A stretch of DNA of 64,000 nucleotides, taken from positions 706,928 to 770,927 of the forward strand of contig NW_022985443.1 in assembly GCF_010093595.1 (NCBI RefSeq). Reading direction: 5' to 3'. Below the pieces are notes generated by a model. That model had not been told where the DNA came from. It saw only the letters and a program-made list of their open reading frames with translations, and did not search any database. Of the stretch, positions 1-10,820 are shown piece after piece. The position numbers and the translations under genes are program-made. The stretch's first letter is position 1. Every line of letters starts with the position of its first letter. The DNA comes from Mytilinidion resinicola (taxonomy: Eukaryota > Ascomycota > Dothideomycetes > Mytilinidiales > Mytilinidiaceae).

Positions 1-140
1 TCGTCGTCGTTCGTGGCAGGTGTTTCGACGTGTTCATTCGTGTTGACTTCGGCGCGCATAGAATTAACCTTACGGGGAGGTTTCTTTCGATTTGCGCGTG
101 CGATAACTTCCTGCTGTACGTTCTGAAGGTTCTGATTCAT
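1..140 (-). CDS. 5' end of an unidentified gene, cut by the window edge
   Basis: An ATG at 138-140 on the minus strand opens a frame that runs without a stop to base 1. The 46 visible residues begin MNQNLQNVQQEVIARANRKK and are rich in Gln, Asn and basic residues, with a PPRK patch. No domain can be named. It lies just beyond the 3' end of the BTB gene in the same orientation, and the 141-398 interval would hold its promoter. It could be another member of the minus-strand array further right, but too little is visible to say. Confidence 0.4.
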   Translation of the reverse strand, partial: MNQNLQNVQQEVIARANRKKPPRKVNSMRAEVNTNEHVETPATNDD

Positions 141-287
141 TGCTGGGTGCGATATTGTACAGAGGTGGTATGGTGTTGGACGCGTTGATGTGAGTTAGGA
201 TGAAAATCAGGGTTAGGAGACTGCTTAGTAAGCACTTCTGCTAGGTGGGCTCTCTATAGGATACTCTATCTACGCTCCGCAAATAGG

Positions 288-414
288 AATCAATCAAACC
301 AATCAAATCAATCAATTTGATGCCTTGAAGTTGATTTGATTGATAAAATCCACCTCTTCGGATTGATTGATTGATTTGGTTGAACCAAATCAAATCAATC
401 AATCTATCAACTTA
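288..414. repeat. TTGATTGA-type inverted repeat cluster
   Basis: The stretch is built from runs of (T)GATTGAT and its complement ATCAATCA in both orientations. Bases 361-381 and 383-404 form a near-perfect hairpin around a one-base loop at 382, with TTTGGTT facing AACCAAA. The stop codon of the neighbouring BTB gene lies inside it, so the last residues of that protein are repeat-encoded. It could act as a transcript-end hairpin or be a short foldback insertion. Confidence 0.7.
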
Positions 415-2515
415 AGTTGATTGTTCCCCACTCTGCCCAGGACTATTACCCCTCCGCTCAAGTGCAGCAGCGGCACGCGTTCTCGGTTTCTTGACTGGCT
501 GATTCTTCGAGTGATCGCCGTCAGGGACAGCGGCCTTTCGCTTCTTTCCCGTCTGGGGTTCGCCGTCGCACTATTTTCGTAGAGCTTGTAGCCATCGTCT
601 TCATCGTTAGCGACGACGACTCCTGGTGTTGGGGCCTTGGTCGGGCGCTTGAGCTTGTGTTGCGCGCGGGTGAGTCGCCGATTCTCCATGAGGTTAGTGC
701 CGGCGTTTTCCGTCATAACGTTTCTGGGGTGCTCATAGAGATCATCGTTTACTTCGTCATCGTTGGCGACGAGGTCTTCGGGTGTTGAAGGTTTGAACTG
801 GCAAACGGCTTTCTTCTCTGCGTTTGTGAGCTTTCTGATCTCGTCCGGGTTCAATTCGGAGAATTTCTCGTGGCAGCTAGGACAGCTGGTATTAGTACGC
901 AAGTTTGATGTTCGAGGATGGAAGTTAGTCTTACGAGAAATCCGTATGGTTCTTCATTTCAGACTTGCTGCCAAGCTGCTCACAGCACTCATCGCAGCGG
1001 AAGACTTTTCGGGGTGTGGAGGCCGAAACGTCGAGAGCTGAGTCCCAGATCGATGATTCTTCGCCTCGCGCAATAGTCTCCTTGTGAGTGGAAGACACAG
1101 GGCGACGGAATAGCTCGCTGTGGATACATTTGCGACGCTGTTGAGCCTCAAGCTTTGCTTTGAATTCCTCAAACATAGGTTTGTGCTTCTGTAGAAGGAA
1201 TGGCTTGCTCTTCGTGGTACGCTTGGACACGTTCTCGTGGTCACTAGAACCCTCGATGTTAGCGTTCAGATAACAAAATTTACGGTAAGGAATTTGCGGT
1301 AAAGGAGTATCTTACGTTTCGGCGACGTGCTTTAGAACGTCAGATATGCTAGTCATGTAGGCCCAACAGTCATCACAAACCAGGTTGAGAACTTCGTCGT
1401 CATTGCATTCATCGATGCCTGCACTGCCGACGGCATTTAGGGAGAGGTTTTGGCCATCCGGGCAGACACTAAGCAGCTCAGCCGACAGGTCGCGCAGGAG
1501 CCAGCCAAGCAGCTTCTTCGCCGGACTACCATTCTCTGCAGCAGCGAGCGCAAAGAGAATATAGCGAAGTGGTGTGGGCCCAGTCCGCTTCTTCAAGAAG
1601 GATTCCACGATGAGCTGTTGTATAGATGTGATACCCAACTCGAAAGCAAGGCAAAATACTTGGAGGCGGTCATATGGCGCAGTGTCGTGGAACACGCTTC
1701 GCGCATCCATTGTTTGGAGACGACTAGTATAGAGCGCGTGGACAAGCATTTCCACGACTCGGGGTCGCTCATCTGGAAGTTTAAGGCGATTCTTCTCAAC
1801 ATCTTCGGTTTCCCGTGGGTGGAGGCAGTGTTGACCAAGTTGCTTCTTAGCTCCCTTGATGAGAATGGCAACAGCATTGTCGAGGACGTCAAGCTCTCTG
1901 TGTTCTCTCAAGTCGTAGAATATGAAGTTCCCCTGTCGTATGCTGTATCCGTCCGTATTCGAATCGTCCTCCGACTCGTCAATATTCGATCCCTCTGTAT
2001 CCGGTCGCCAATTCCAGTCGTGGTCATGGAGAGCCTCCACTACTTCCTTTCTCAGTGGACGAAGATCGGCGGCAGTTCCACTGAGTCCGTAAGGTGCGCT
2101 ACGGCCATCCAACCAGATTGCTTCCTTCATGATGCAGCGAACGATCTGAGTTGAATTAGCTAGTGTAGGATAATAGACGATACTGTATGACCCACGCAAT
2201 TGAGTGTAGACGAGCTTGGTGCAGCCTTGGGCAGCCTCTCCAATTCATTGAGCGACTCTAGCAGCGACTTTTTGATCTGGGAATAAAGTTGGGGCGAATC
2301 AATAAGCTTCGCAACTGCAGATGACTTGCTTGCAAGCAACTCCTTGTGGACAGGATATCGCTGTTTGTCAGGACCGACCAACAGGGTGAAGATGGTCCGA
2401 TAGAGATACGGAAAGCTGGATACCAAGTTAACGACTTGATAGCGCAGGACAGTGCATCGAAGTGTTTGTATAATAGGAATTAAGGGCGGAGGTTTACTTA
2501 CGGCTCATCGGCCAT
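399..2515 (-). CDS. BTB/POZ-domain protein with C-terminal zinc-binding module
   Basis: Five exons fit: 2515-2502, 2415-2196, 2145-1316, 1243-935 and 885-399, giving 619 aa. The start is the MADEPPFPYLYR exon. Residues about 15-40 (FTLLVGPDKQRYPVHKELLASK) match the B1 strand and helix region of BTB domains, in which a hidden substrate pocket is formed by dimerisation. The later segment PRVVEMLVHALYT resembles the BTB C-terminal helices of fungal BTB proteins. Splicing exon 4 to exon 5 brings two Cys pairs together (CDEC, then CPSCH about 20 residues later), which suggests a zinc ribbon. The tail is basic and disordered. Fungal BTB proteins often serve as Cullin-3 adaptors, but no partner is evident here. 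The GT/AG joins keep the frame throughout. Confidence 0.72.
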
Positions 2516-3168
2516 GACTGGTGAAGCTGTCAAAGGGACTTGCTCAGAGGCTTGAATGGTGGAGGGTTGGGTGGTGGTTGTGTGGTAAAGGAGATAAAGG
2601 TGCTGGATGTCGGGAAGAAAGTCTTTTATATCTAGGGCGGCCTTGAACATGTCACGAAACGGAGAAGTGAAAGTGGGTGCGGCCTCGGCGGCGACATCAT
2701 TTCGCCCTTGGGGACGCGATCGACTCCGACTTGAGGTCGTAGATGCCCTTCTTCACGCGTGAATCTATATCACGAATCACCCCTTGACTAATTATCTTCA
2801 AGGGATAGATGGTTTTGACTATGAAACAGTTTTGAATAGACAGAATAGGCCGCCGGCTGGCTCTAGGCCATATTCTAAGGCTTTGAAATGCATACTAACA
2901 GTTTGTCACGACGGTCTTCTTGGTGCAGAAAGAGTGGTAATGTATATGACTTGATGGGCTGACCCCTCGATGATAATTTAGGTTTTAGGGAGTAGGAAGG
3001 AGGTTGAGAAAAAGTTGAAACAGCCCTATTCCAGCAAGTCAGGGGCTAAGGCCATCGGAGGGGCTAAGGCCATCGGCGGGGCATGGTGGGGCGCTTTTCT
3101 TTGGCGGCGACGTCAATTTCAACCTCACCTCTTCCCTTTGCAACACAACGAGACAGGACACCATCAAC
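2516..3168. other. Divergent promoter region between BTB gene and ARMT1
   Basis: The region holds no credible gene. It separates two divergent starts (2515 minus, 3169 plus) and so must contain both promoters. A TTTTATATC TATA-like stretch lies at about 2622-2631, upstream of the BTB ATG. A short direct repeat of GGGGCTAAGGCCATCGG occurs at about 3042-3078. Confidence 0.4.
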
Positions 3169-4862
3169 ATGGAGTACGATACAAAGACGCGTATGTAACA
3201 ATCGATCTAGATAGGACTTGGGCTTAACCAGCTTCCAGCGCCATACCACACCTCCGACACGACCTCCTTCGCCTACTTCTCCGCCCGCGACCGATGGCCT
3301 GTTATAATCGTGAGCCGCCTCAAATGTCTCACACCAGATTAGAGCGCTTATATCCAGCAGACGCAAGCCATTGACGATGTATATCGCGCTACCACTGCTG
3401 CCACGGACCCCGACACCGTGACGGAAGGCAAAGGGCTGATAAATGCGCTGGCGAAGCTCAAGCATGAGCTGCAGCATGACCGTCTTTTGACGTACGTCGC
3501 GACTCTATACCTTTTTGGAATACTCTAATTGGGATATAGACCGCTCCCTGATGATGGGTTCTCAGATATCGAGGGCTACAACAAAGAACTCGCCGCTCTC
3601 GGCAATCCCACTTGGTTCAACGTCCCATGGCTTTTCTCTGAATGCTATCTTTACAGGCATGTCTCTCCCGTGCTCTGTTAGCACCATTACAAATAGCTAA
3701 ATAGCACAAGACAGGCGTATGAATGCCCTCTTTGTTCTCTCTAAGAAATGGAAGTCCTACGACATCTTCGCGCGCCAGAAACTCTCCACCTTCAAATCCT
3801 CTCGTCCTGCCGTCGTTGAGCTTGCAACGCATTACAAAGAGATTGTCGCGAAGCTGGGACAAGGAAGCAATTTAGCGGGTGAAGAAATGGAAGCGGCGGA
3901 GAAGGTACTGTTTATGGAGATGTGCGAGATCTGTCTATGGGGCAATGCGACGGATCTGTCCCTCCTGACCAATCTCTCCTACGAAGATATCCAGAAACTT
4001 CAAGGGTCATCTGCGCGACAGGCTGCGCAGGCAAACATTATTGCCAACGATTTGGATGCAGCATTCGCTATCCTTCGAAACGCGCAGAAAAGCGGGAAGA
4101 GCGCCGATCGACGCGTTGATATCATCCTGGATAATGCCGGCTTCGAGCTCTACGTCGACCTTATCCTAGCCGGTTACCTCCTCTCTTCTGGACTTGCGAC
4201 CACTGTTATTCTGCATCCAAAATCGATTCCCTGGTTTGTATCGGATGTCCTGCCGAAGGATTTCCAGGACATCATCCAAGCAGTGCACGATCCCCAGCGC
4301 CTGTACGCACCTACCGCCGATGACGATGATGCGTACCGCAACACATACAGGCCATTACCCGCCAAGGATCAGGAGGACATCAAATTCCTGTTCCAGAACT
4401 GGACTAGCCTCGTGGGCGAAGGCCGTCTCCTTATCCGCCCAAATCGCTTCTGGACCGAGGGCGGCAGTTTCTGGCGACTTCCCAATTCCGAGCCAAGCTT
4501 GTTTGAGGACTTGAAAGAGAGCGAACTCGTCATTTTTAAGGGCGATCTGAACTACAGAAAACTCACTGGCGATGTAAGCGTCTTACGTCTCACTAAAACG
4601 CGAGCGCTCGTACTGATTAACTTACTAGGCCGCTTGGGATCCCACAACTCCATTTTCTACCGCCATCGGTCCTCTAGGCCCTGGATCTGGACTGCGCACT
4701 CTCGCACTGCGCACTTGTAAGGCCGATGTCGTAGTCGGGCTACCCGAGGGCGAAGACGAGCGGCTACGGAAAATGGAAGGCGGCGGCGGCGACAGCGGAG
4801 CGCGCAAGTGGGCGTGGAGCGGTAAGTGGGCAGTCGTGCAGCTTTGCGATGGAAAAGCTTAG
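3169..4862 (+). CDS. ARMT1/DUF89 damage-control phosphatase family protein
   Basis: Six exons (3169-3190, 3239-3309, 3361-3491, 3540-3656, 3715-4573, 4629-4862) give 477 aa, close to the 440-470 aa of human ARMT1 and yeast YMR027W. The family consists of metal-dependent (Mn/Co) phosphatases acting on damaged phosphometabolites such as fructose 1-phosphate. Diagnostic parts are visible: the N-terminal YHTSDTTSFAYFSARDRWP block, AIDDVYR, NPTWFNVPWLFSECYLYRR, the DNAGFELYVDL active-site motif, FKGDLNYRKL, and a WDPTTPF-like C-terminal block ending KWAVVQLCDGKA. The third acceptor could be 3 nt earlier (after 3357), adding one Gln. Intron 4 has a GC donor. Expected location is cytosol or nucleus. 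Confidence 0.93.
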
Positions 4863-5690
4863 CGCATGTAAGTTGAAGACGGTAAGTAAACACCAGGGGC
4901 ATCCCTGGCGTTGGCAGAGGTGTAGAAAATAGATAGATATAGAGAGCTGCATCGTAGGTTCATAATTTCATGGTCCTAATTCTGTCTTCAAATCTGCACG
5001 TCAAAGTCTCTGTCTTTGAATTCGAGTCTCGCAAAGACATGAGTGAGATATACTGAAAGGTCCCTCAAGAGCTTTTCAGCACGCGCAATTTCCGTGCCTT
5101 TCGCCCTCAATCTCAAGACTACTCTCTTTGATATTCCTTAGATCTCTACCTTCCATATTCAAGAGTAGCTTCAGAGTTTTACCGTATCCTTCAAATGTCA
5201 CATCACTCGCGTCCAATTTCCAACGCACTTCAGATATATCACGGTTATGGAGAGATTTATATCGTACTGTTTTCATTTCACTCTACGAATGGTCGTTCGC
5301 CCACGACACTCGGGGTATTGCATGCTAGATAAAGACACACAAACCCATGTATGAACCGATCGCACCCCCGCGATACTAAGATATTGCGTCTCACAAGAAG
5401 AGACACAAACCCTTTCCCTAACTCTTTTAGGAACCCGCAACGCCAGGATTCCGCTCGCTCCTAAGCAGTCTATTAAGAAACAAAAAGAGAAAAGACAGGA
5501 AGAAAAGAAATAATCATACCCGTAAATACCTCCGCCTCAAGCAATCTGTAGGAGTAAAGAAAACAAAAGGAAAAGCATCATATCTACCAAAGCCTCAGGC
5601 TCGTTATACCGTATGAAACAAAAGGAAAGAAGTTCTCGCAATCATAGACCACACCACATCGTCTCCCACCCTACTTCTACCAGTCATACT
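4863..5690. other. Convergent 3' intergenic region
   Basis: This lies between the ARMT1 stop and the end of the first group I gene. It has A/C-rich stretches (5460-5640) such as AAAGAGAAAAGACAGGAAG and no credible gene. The region 5076-5276 on the minus strand is open for 66 codons and might be a decayed coding fragment, but it has no supporting splice or start context. Confidence 0.4.
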
Positions 5691-7877
5691 TCAACGACGT
5701 CTCGGGTTACCAACGAACATCGGCACCTGGTAGCTCGGCGGCGGCGGGATATAAGTAGCCCAGGGCCCTGCCGCCATCGGCACAACCTGCTCCTGAAGCT
5801 GGGGCATGACCCCATAAGGTCCCTCCTCAGCCTGAACTGGGACATACCGCTTCTCTAGCATCTGCTGCACGTAGACGTCCTGCTCGTAAGCCTTGCAGAA
5901 TACGTTGGGAGGGGTCGTGGGGGCGGTGACGAAAGGGTTAGGATATGGCGGATTGTAGGGGCCAATGGTCGGGTGCGGAACCGGCGAGACGATGGGGTGG
6001 TTGATGCCGTAGCCCGGGGCCTGCTTGTCTCGGATCATGTTGTGGTTGCGGTTGGACTGGGTGGTTCGGGGGCGCACTGGCATGCCTGGAATGAGGGCAT
6101 GTGGGGGGGACTGTGGGGCCGACAGGACAGTGGGCCGGTTGAGGCGAGATGGGCGCACGAAGCGTGGGGCGCGCTTAGTGGACGGCTCTGCGCGGATGGG
6201 GCATGGCGTGGTGGGAGGGGAGATACCCTGATCCCAATGGGGGACGCGAGGGCGGCAAATGGGGCCACCATGCGGTGGTGGAACGGCTAGTTGGTATGGT
6301 TGGGAGGGGCCTCGAGTAGCTGTTCCACCGACGGTGGGTTCGGCATCAAGGAACGGATCATCGATGCCTTCGAGTCCGTGGGTCTTGAGGATGGGGTCAG
6401 CTTCCTTGACTGGAAGAGGCTCGGTGTCCTCAGCTTCGGTTTTGGCCATTTGAGGAACAGGCTGGATCTCCTCGAGCTGGACTGAAGATCGAAACATGGC
6501 CGCAATGCGAGGGTCTGGGGTCTTGTTGTGGCCGTCACCGGCATCCTCATCGTCGGAGTCGGAGTCGTGGCTCAGAGGGCTGAGATTCAGCGTAGAGCAA
6601 GGGGACTTGACACCGGCTTGTGGTGGAGTAGAAGGAGTCTCGCTACAAACAGTCGTCTCATCGTTGGTAGGAACCGACTCGTCAACCATAGGAGAGCCTT
6701 CATTCTTCATCTTGAGAAGGTTCTGCAGCATACGATTGGAGCGGCGAAGCTGCTTATTTTCGGCCTCCTTTGCGCGTAGCTGTTCATCCTTCTCCTCCTT
6801 GAGGTCGTCATAGGCCTGCTCCTGCTCTTCGCTCTTCTCCAAGAGGTCGCAATAGGCCTGCATCCAGGCCTTGTCCTGGAATCCGTGGTACGTATCCTTG
6901 TCCCGAGCAGATTGTTCAAGCTTCAATATAGTGCTCTTGAGTGAGTCCGCGTCCTTTTCATGGCAGAGCACCTCGTCCTTGGTATCATCGAGCTTTTCGG
7001 CCATGGCATTCGCGCGTCCCGCATTCATAGCGGCCTCCTCCCTCAAATCTGTCGCCTTTTGTTGGAGCCCTTCGAGTAGGACTTGGAGGGCAGTAATCTC
7101 AGCGTCTTTGCGGTCCACCTCTTCTTGCATCATGTTGACGCGCTCGACTTGAGCAGCCGCGTCATCTTCCTTCTCTCGGATGTTCTGCCTAGAGGCCTCG
7201 AACTGCTCGCGGAGAAGCTGGACTTCGCCTTCGAGCTCGAACGCGTAGGCCGCATTGTAGGCGAGAGGACGGGGTAGCAGCATAGCAACTGCGGAAGGAG
7301 GAGTATGAGTGGCATTGAGATGGCTTCCTATAAATCCAGGAGTTAGAGATGCTGAAGAAGTATGGTGTTGTTGTTCTTGTTTACCTTGAAGTGAATGCAG
7401 CTTGTGGCCTGTTCCACGATCGAGTGGTCGATGCAATCGGTCGCGGGTTGGAGGCACCTCGGTGTGGGAGGGCTCGGCCGATACGGTAGAGGCTGATGAT
7501 GGAGGGCGATGATTGGGAGGTGTCCACACTTTGTATTGCGCCGTGTCCTGGGACGAGTCGGTCGAGCTCTGCCCAGGGGAGATGAGCATGCCTGGGAGCG
7601 CCAGCTGAATCTTGATGCATATATCGCCAGTTGGTTCGACGACCGCATTGGCGGAGACCGCAGTGGTGCCGCTCATGATCGGACGAGTATTAGACGACTG
7701 GGGAGGGCCTATGATGTGTAAGTAAGGGCGAGGGCTGGAGTCGTTGCTGGCGAAGTAGAGGGACTTACCAAATACACCGACCGAGGTCAGATATGCGAGG
7801 GCGTCGTGAGTAGACGGACGATTGACACGAGGATACGGACGATAGTATCGAGGAGACGAACGGTTGGCGGTCCACAT
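5691..7877 (-). CDS. Group I coiled-coil protein, copy A
   Basis: Three exons (7877-7769, 7708-7385, 7327-5691) give 689 aa. I do not recognise the family. The N-terminal 210 residues are Ser/Pro-rich and look disordered. From the motif YAFELEGEVQLLREQFEA a long heptad-rich region runs about 200 residues (MQEEVDRKDAEITALQ, LDDTKDEV, LEKSEEQEQAYDDLKEEKDE) and ends at RRSNRMLQNLLKMK. The C-terminal third is Pro-rich and ends in the block GPWATYIPPPPSYQVPMFVG. Both introns (60 and 57 nt) have lengths divisible by three, so they read through as protein in an unspliced frame, but GTAAGT/GTAAAC donors and TATAG/CATAG acceptors mark them. Copy B shares the FELEG motif, both intron positions and the C-terminal block. 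A structural or scaffold role is only a guess. Confidence 0.75.
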   Translation of the reverse strand: MWTANRSSPRYYRPYPRVNRPSTHDALAYLTSVGVFGKSLYFASNDSSPRPYLHIIGPPQSSNTRPIMSGTTAVSANAVVEPTGDICIKIQLALPGMLISPGQSSTDSSQDTAQYKVWTPPNHRPPSSASTVSAEPSHTEVPPTRDRLHRPLDRGTGHKLHSLQGKQEQQHHTSSASLTPGFIGSHLNATHTPPSAVAMLLPRPLAYNAAYAFELEGEVQLLREQFEASRQNIREKEDDAAAQVERVNMMQEEVDRKDAEITALQVLLEGLQQKATDLREEAAMNAGRANAMAEKLDDTKDEVLCHEKDADSLKSTILKLEQSARDKDTYHGFQDKAWMQAYCDLLEKSEEQEQAYDDLKEEKDEQLRAKEAENKQLRRSNRMLQNLLKMKNEGSPMVDESVPTNDETTVCSETPSTPPQAGVKSPCSTLNLSPLSHDSDSDDEDAGDGHNKTPDPRIAAMFRSSVQLEEIQPVPQMAKTEAEDTEPLPVKEADPILKTHGLEGIDDPFLDAEPTVGGTATRGPSQPYQLAVPPPHGGPICRPRVPHWDQGISPPTTPCPIRAEPSTKRAPRFVRPSRLNRPTVLSAPQSPPHALIPGMPVRPRTTQSNRNHNMIRDKQAPGYGINHPIVSPVPHPTIGPYNPPYPNPFVTAPTTPPNVFCKAYEQDVYVQQMLEKRYVPVQAEEGPYGVMPQLQEQVVPMAAGPWATYIPPPPSYQVPMFVGNPRRR

Positions 7878-8638
7878 CGTTATAGCAATTGTTCCAAGAA
7901 TTGAGCAGTGAAACAGATTGCAATAATGCGCAATGTCGGAAGACAGTGGAAGGCTGTTGTGAAATGCCTAAACAGCGGTGGGGGGGTGGGTGTGGGGTGT
8001 CCAGGTTGTTGTGTGAGGTAGATGGAAGGTCGAGGGCCTGCCGCAATCGGGCGGGTTTTTATGCTCTTCCTAATTCGGGGTTTCACTGATCTTCGTGAAT
8101 GTCACGTGTTTCACGTGATCGGGGCCGCAGTTGCTTTGTGCCTGCGCGGGTATTTTACGTCATTGTGTTCAAACAATTACTATGTATTTTCTAAACGTGA
8201 ATTAACGCGGTATCTCACATTCTAAAAACCACGTTTCTCATGCCCAATTTCCCCCCTTCCTTATGAGTAGATCACAATTGGGAAGGCATGTCGAATATGT
8301 ACGCATTGATTTATTTTAGTCTATATGCTAGTCGCTCTCCCGCAATGCCTGGGGTATCTCTACTCGACTACAAAGGCCGAAACATAAACCCTACTTCTGT
8401 GCAATATGCAAAAGGACCGCAATGATTCCCTCGCGGCCATTCTATGGAAGTTGAAAAGTAACATGAAACAAAAAGAAAGGTATATCTGTCCGTACCGCTC
8501 CTATCCCAACTAGTTTCGTGGTAGCAAAAGTCGCACGATAAGAAGAGAAACGTGCAACAATGGCCTTTCTGCGGACTGGCAAGATAAAGCCTAATCATCA
8601 TACCACGCCCCTGAAACCATACTCGTATGTTTGGATGT
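7878..8638. other. Promoter of copy A and 3' flank of copy B
   Basis: It contains the copy A promoter with the CACGTG doublet listed separately and a TTTTTATGC TATA-like stretch near 8055-8063. The rest, 8130-8638, is AT-rich and holds no recognisable gene. Confidence 0.4.
8101..8119. promoter_or_regulatory. CACGTG doublet upstream of copy A
   Basis: The 19-bp element GTCACGTGTTTCACGTGAT lies about 225-240 bp upstream of the copy A ATG and contains two CACGTG palindromes separated by four bases. The identical 19-mer is found at the same distance upstream of copy B. CACGTG is the E-box core bound by bHLH factors such as Cbf1 in fungi; which factor binds here is inference. Confidence 0.65.
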
Positions 8639-10820
8639 CTAACCGCGCGTTCGCTCGCCAATGTACATTGGCACCACATAGTCCTCCTTACGTGGTACCA
8701 TGCCCCAAGGGCCAAGTGCTATAGCTGCAGACGCAATCGGGGCAAAAATAAGAGCAGTTGGGGCAGTCATCGGTACAGTGGTCAGTGCGTTGCCACAGAA
8801 GCCATCTGGAATCCGGTTGACCAGGTAGGGGCTTCCCTCGGGAGATACGCGGATGCTGGCATTTCCACGTCGCCTACGGCTGTCCCGCAAGCTGGCTTCG
8901 GCGAAGGCGGGTTGTATTAGGTGTGATTGGAGCTGGTCCTGAAAATGGCACCTCAGTGGTAGTGTTTGTACGGAGCTTGTACGCGTTCTCCAGCTCTTCT
9001 ACAGACCACACGCGCTCGGTGCGAGGTTGTAGTTCTGGAAAGACGGGCAGCTCGGAGTAATCTGGGTAATAGGTGTCTTCCCGCCGGCTGAGGACTGGGG
9101 ATGAACAGGGGGAGTGTACAGGGGTCGATGGAAGAGACATCGAATAGATGCGATCATTCTCAGCGGCAATTCGCTGACGCTGGGTCTCGTATTCGCGCTC
9201 CTGCTTAAGATTCCCCTGCCTCAATGTCTCAAAGTGTTCCGCGATAACATCTGGAAAGTCCAGACCTTCAGCGACTGGGTTGCGCCACTTCCAGAACTGT
9301 TTGAGCAGAGCATTCTGTTCCTCGTTTCCATGGAGTTTTTCCTGGGTTAGTGGAGTCGCTGGGCGAATGGGGCCAGTATAAGGCGCATTCTCTTCCGTCA
9401 AGACTTGCGCGCGGCCGTACTTGACGACCGGGAGACTATTTTCCACTATGTAGCCAACGGGAAGGTTTTCGTAGTTCTCCTGATTTAAAAACTGAACGAC
9501 CTTGGGTTTCGGAATGACTGGTTTGCACTCTCGGAGCTCGTCTTGGACATAGCCCCAGTGCACTCCGTGCAGACACTTGACTTCTGCATCCTTGGATGCA
9601 ATGAGGCTGCCATTCTCAAATTGAAGGGCACAGAGTTGTTCTTGAAGTTGAGCAATTTGGAAATCTTTCTCCTCAACCTTTTGCTGCATAACCAACATAC
9701 AGCTCGTGCTGATAGTAGGGTTCTCTGCTTGCTCGGTCGCCATGTCTGCACGGTCCTTCTCTGACTTATAAAGCGCCATGAACATCCGGTTAGATTTCCG
9801 AAGGCGGGCGATCTCTTGATCCTTCTTGTGATTCTCCTCATCTTTTTGTTTCTGGAGCTCCACCAATTCCTCTTCGAGACCACAGATCTCGTCTTTAGCG
9901 TCGTCAAGCTCAATGCGCGTAGCATTCAAATATCCCGCGCTCATGGTGAGTTGATCTTGCATATCTGACAGTTGCTGCGGGAACTTCTGGGCCTGCCCTC
10001 GAAGGATAGCAAGCTCGCCATTCTTCTCGCGGAGCTCTTGCTGCATATGGCCAATATGCGTGGTCATGATGACCGCGTTCTCCTCCTGCTCGGTCGACGT
10101 CTTCTTGAGTGCCTCAAGTTGCTCACGAAGGAGCTCAACTGCTCCTTCTAGCTCGAAGACGTACCAATTTGGGACGATTCCAGAGGGCACCAGGTTGACA
10201 AAAGACGAATGCGGTCCTATGATTGTACGTGTTGGAAAGGCTTGGGCAAGCTGATGTTGGGTGTCTTGCTTACCTGGTGGTGAATGCCCAGAGCCGGCGC
10301 CAGGATCGTGGGGTCGATGCAGTCGGTATTTGAAAGGTTTGTATGGACGAACGGGAGAGTACGCCGGAGGGATGGAGACGGGCTCGTAGTTGGGTTCGGG
10401 GTATAGAGATACAGACGAGGCTGACGAGGCAACGCACTGAACTGACGAGGCATTGGACTGTGTCGTAACCAGAGAAGATCGATTGGAGGACTGGACAGAG
10501 GCCGCACGGTTCTCTTCGCGCAAGACCAGCTCTAAATCTGGATGACAATTAGCCAACACGCTATGTATGTAGTTAGGAGCCGACGTACACTTCCTAGCCT
10601 CTTCAGCCAAGCACTCTTTGAACATCCGCCGAGTGCCTTGAAAGTTCGTGGCAGAAACACCGCTATCGCCAGTTGTCGTCGGACGAGGCTGGGGCAGTAG
10701 ATCTCCTACGAGCTGTAAGCCAATGCGACAATCGATGTGTCGTCGATGAGTTGACTTACCGAGCACATCTGCGACGTTCTGGAAAGCCGCGCGGCCATCA
10801 GCAGCATGGGAGCTCGACAT
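8639..10820 (-). CDS. Group I coiled-coil protein, copy B
   Basis: Five exons fit: 10820-10760, 10705-10589, 10537-10274, 10216-8972 and 8895-8639, giving 647 aa. The start MSSSHAADGRAAF is preferred because the longer upstream open frame crosses the promoter. The coiled coil begins at WYVFELEGAVELLREQLEA, parallel to copy A, and continues to RKSNRMFMALYKSEKDRAD. A TAG stop at 8874-8876 ends the direct frame. However, a GTACAA donor (8971) and CGAAG acceptor (8896) with a CTAAT branch site shift into a frame whose end, GPWGMVPRKEDYVVPMYIG, matches the C-terminus of copy A. That match makes the last exon credible, although the donor could instead be the GTAC a few bases earlier. Function unknown. 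Confidence 0.7.

Noticed and set aside
5076..5276. Minus-strand frame with protein-like residues (EVRWKLDASDVTFEGYGKTL)
   Set aside because: Only 66 codons, no ATG context, splice sites or neighbours. At best a decayed fragment.
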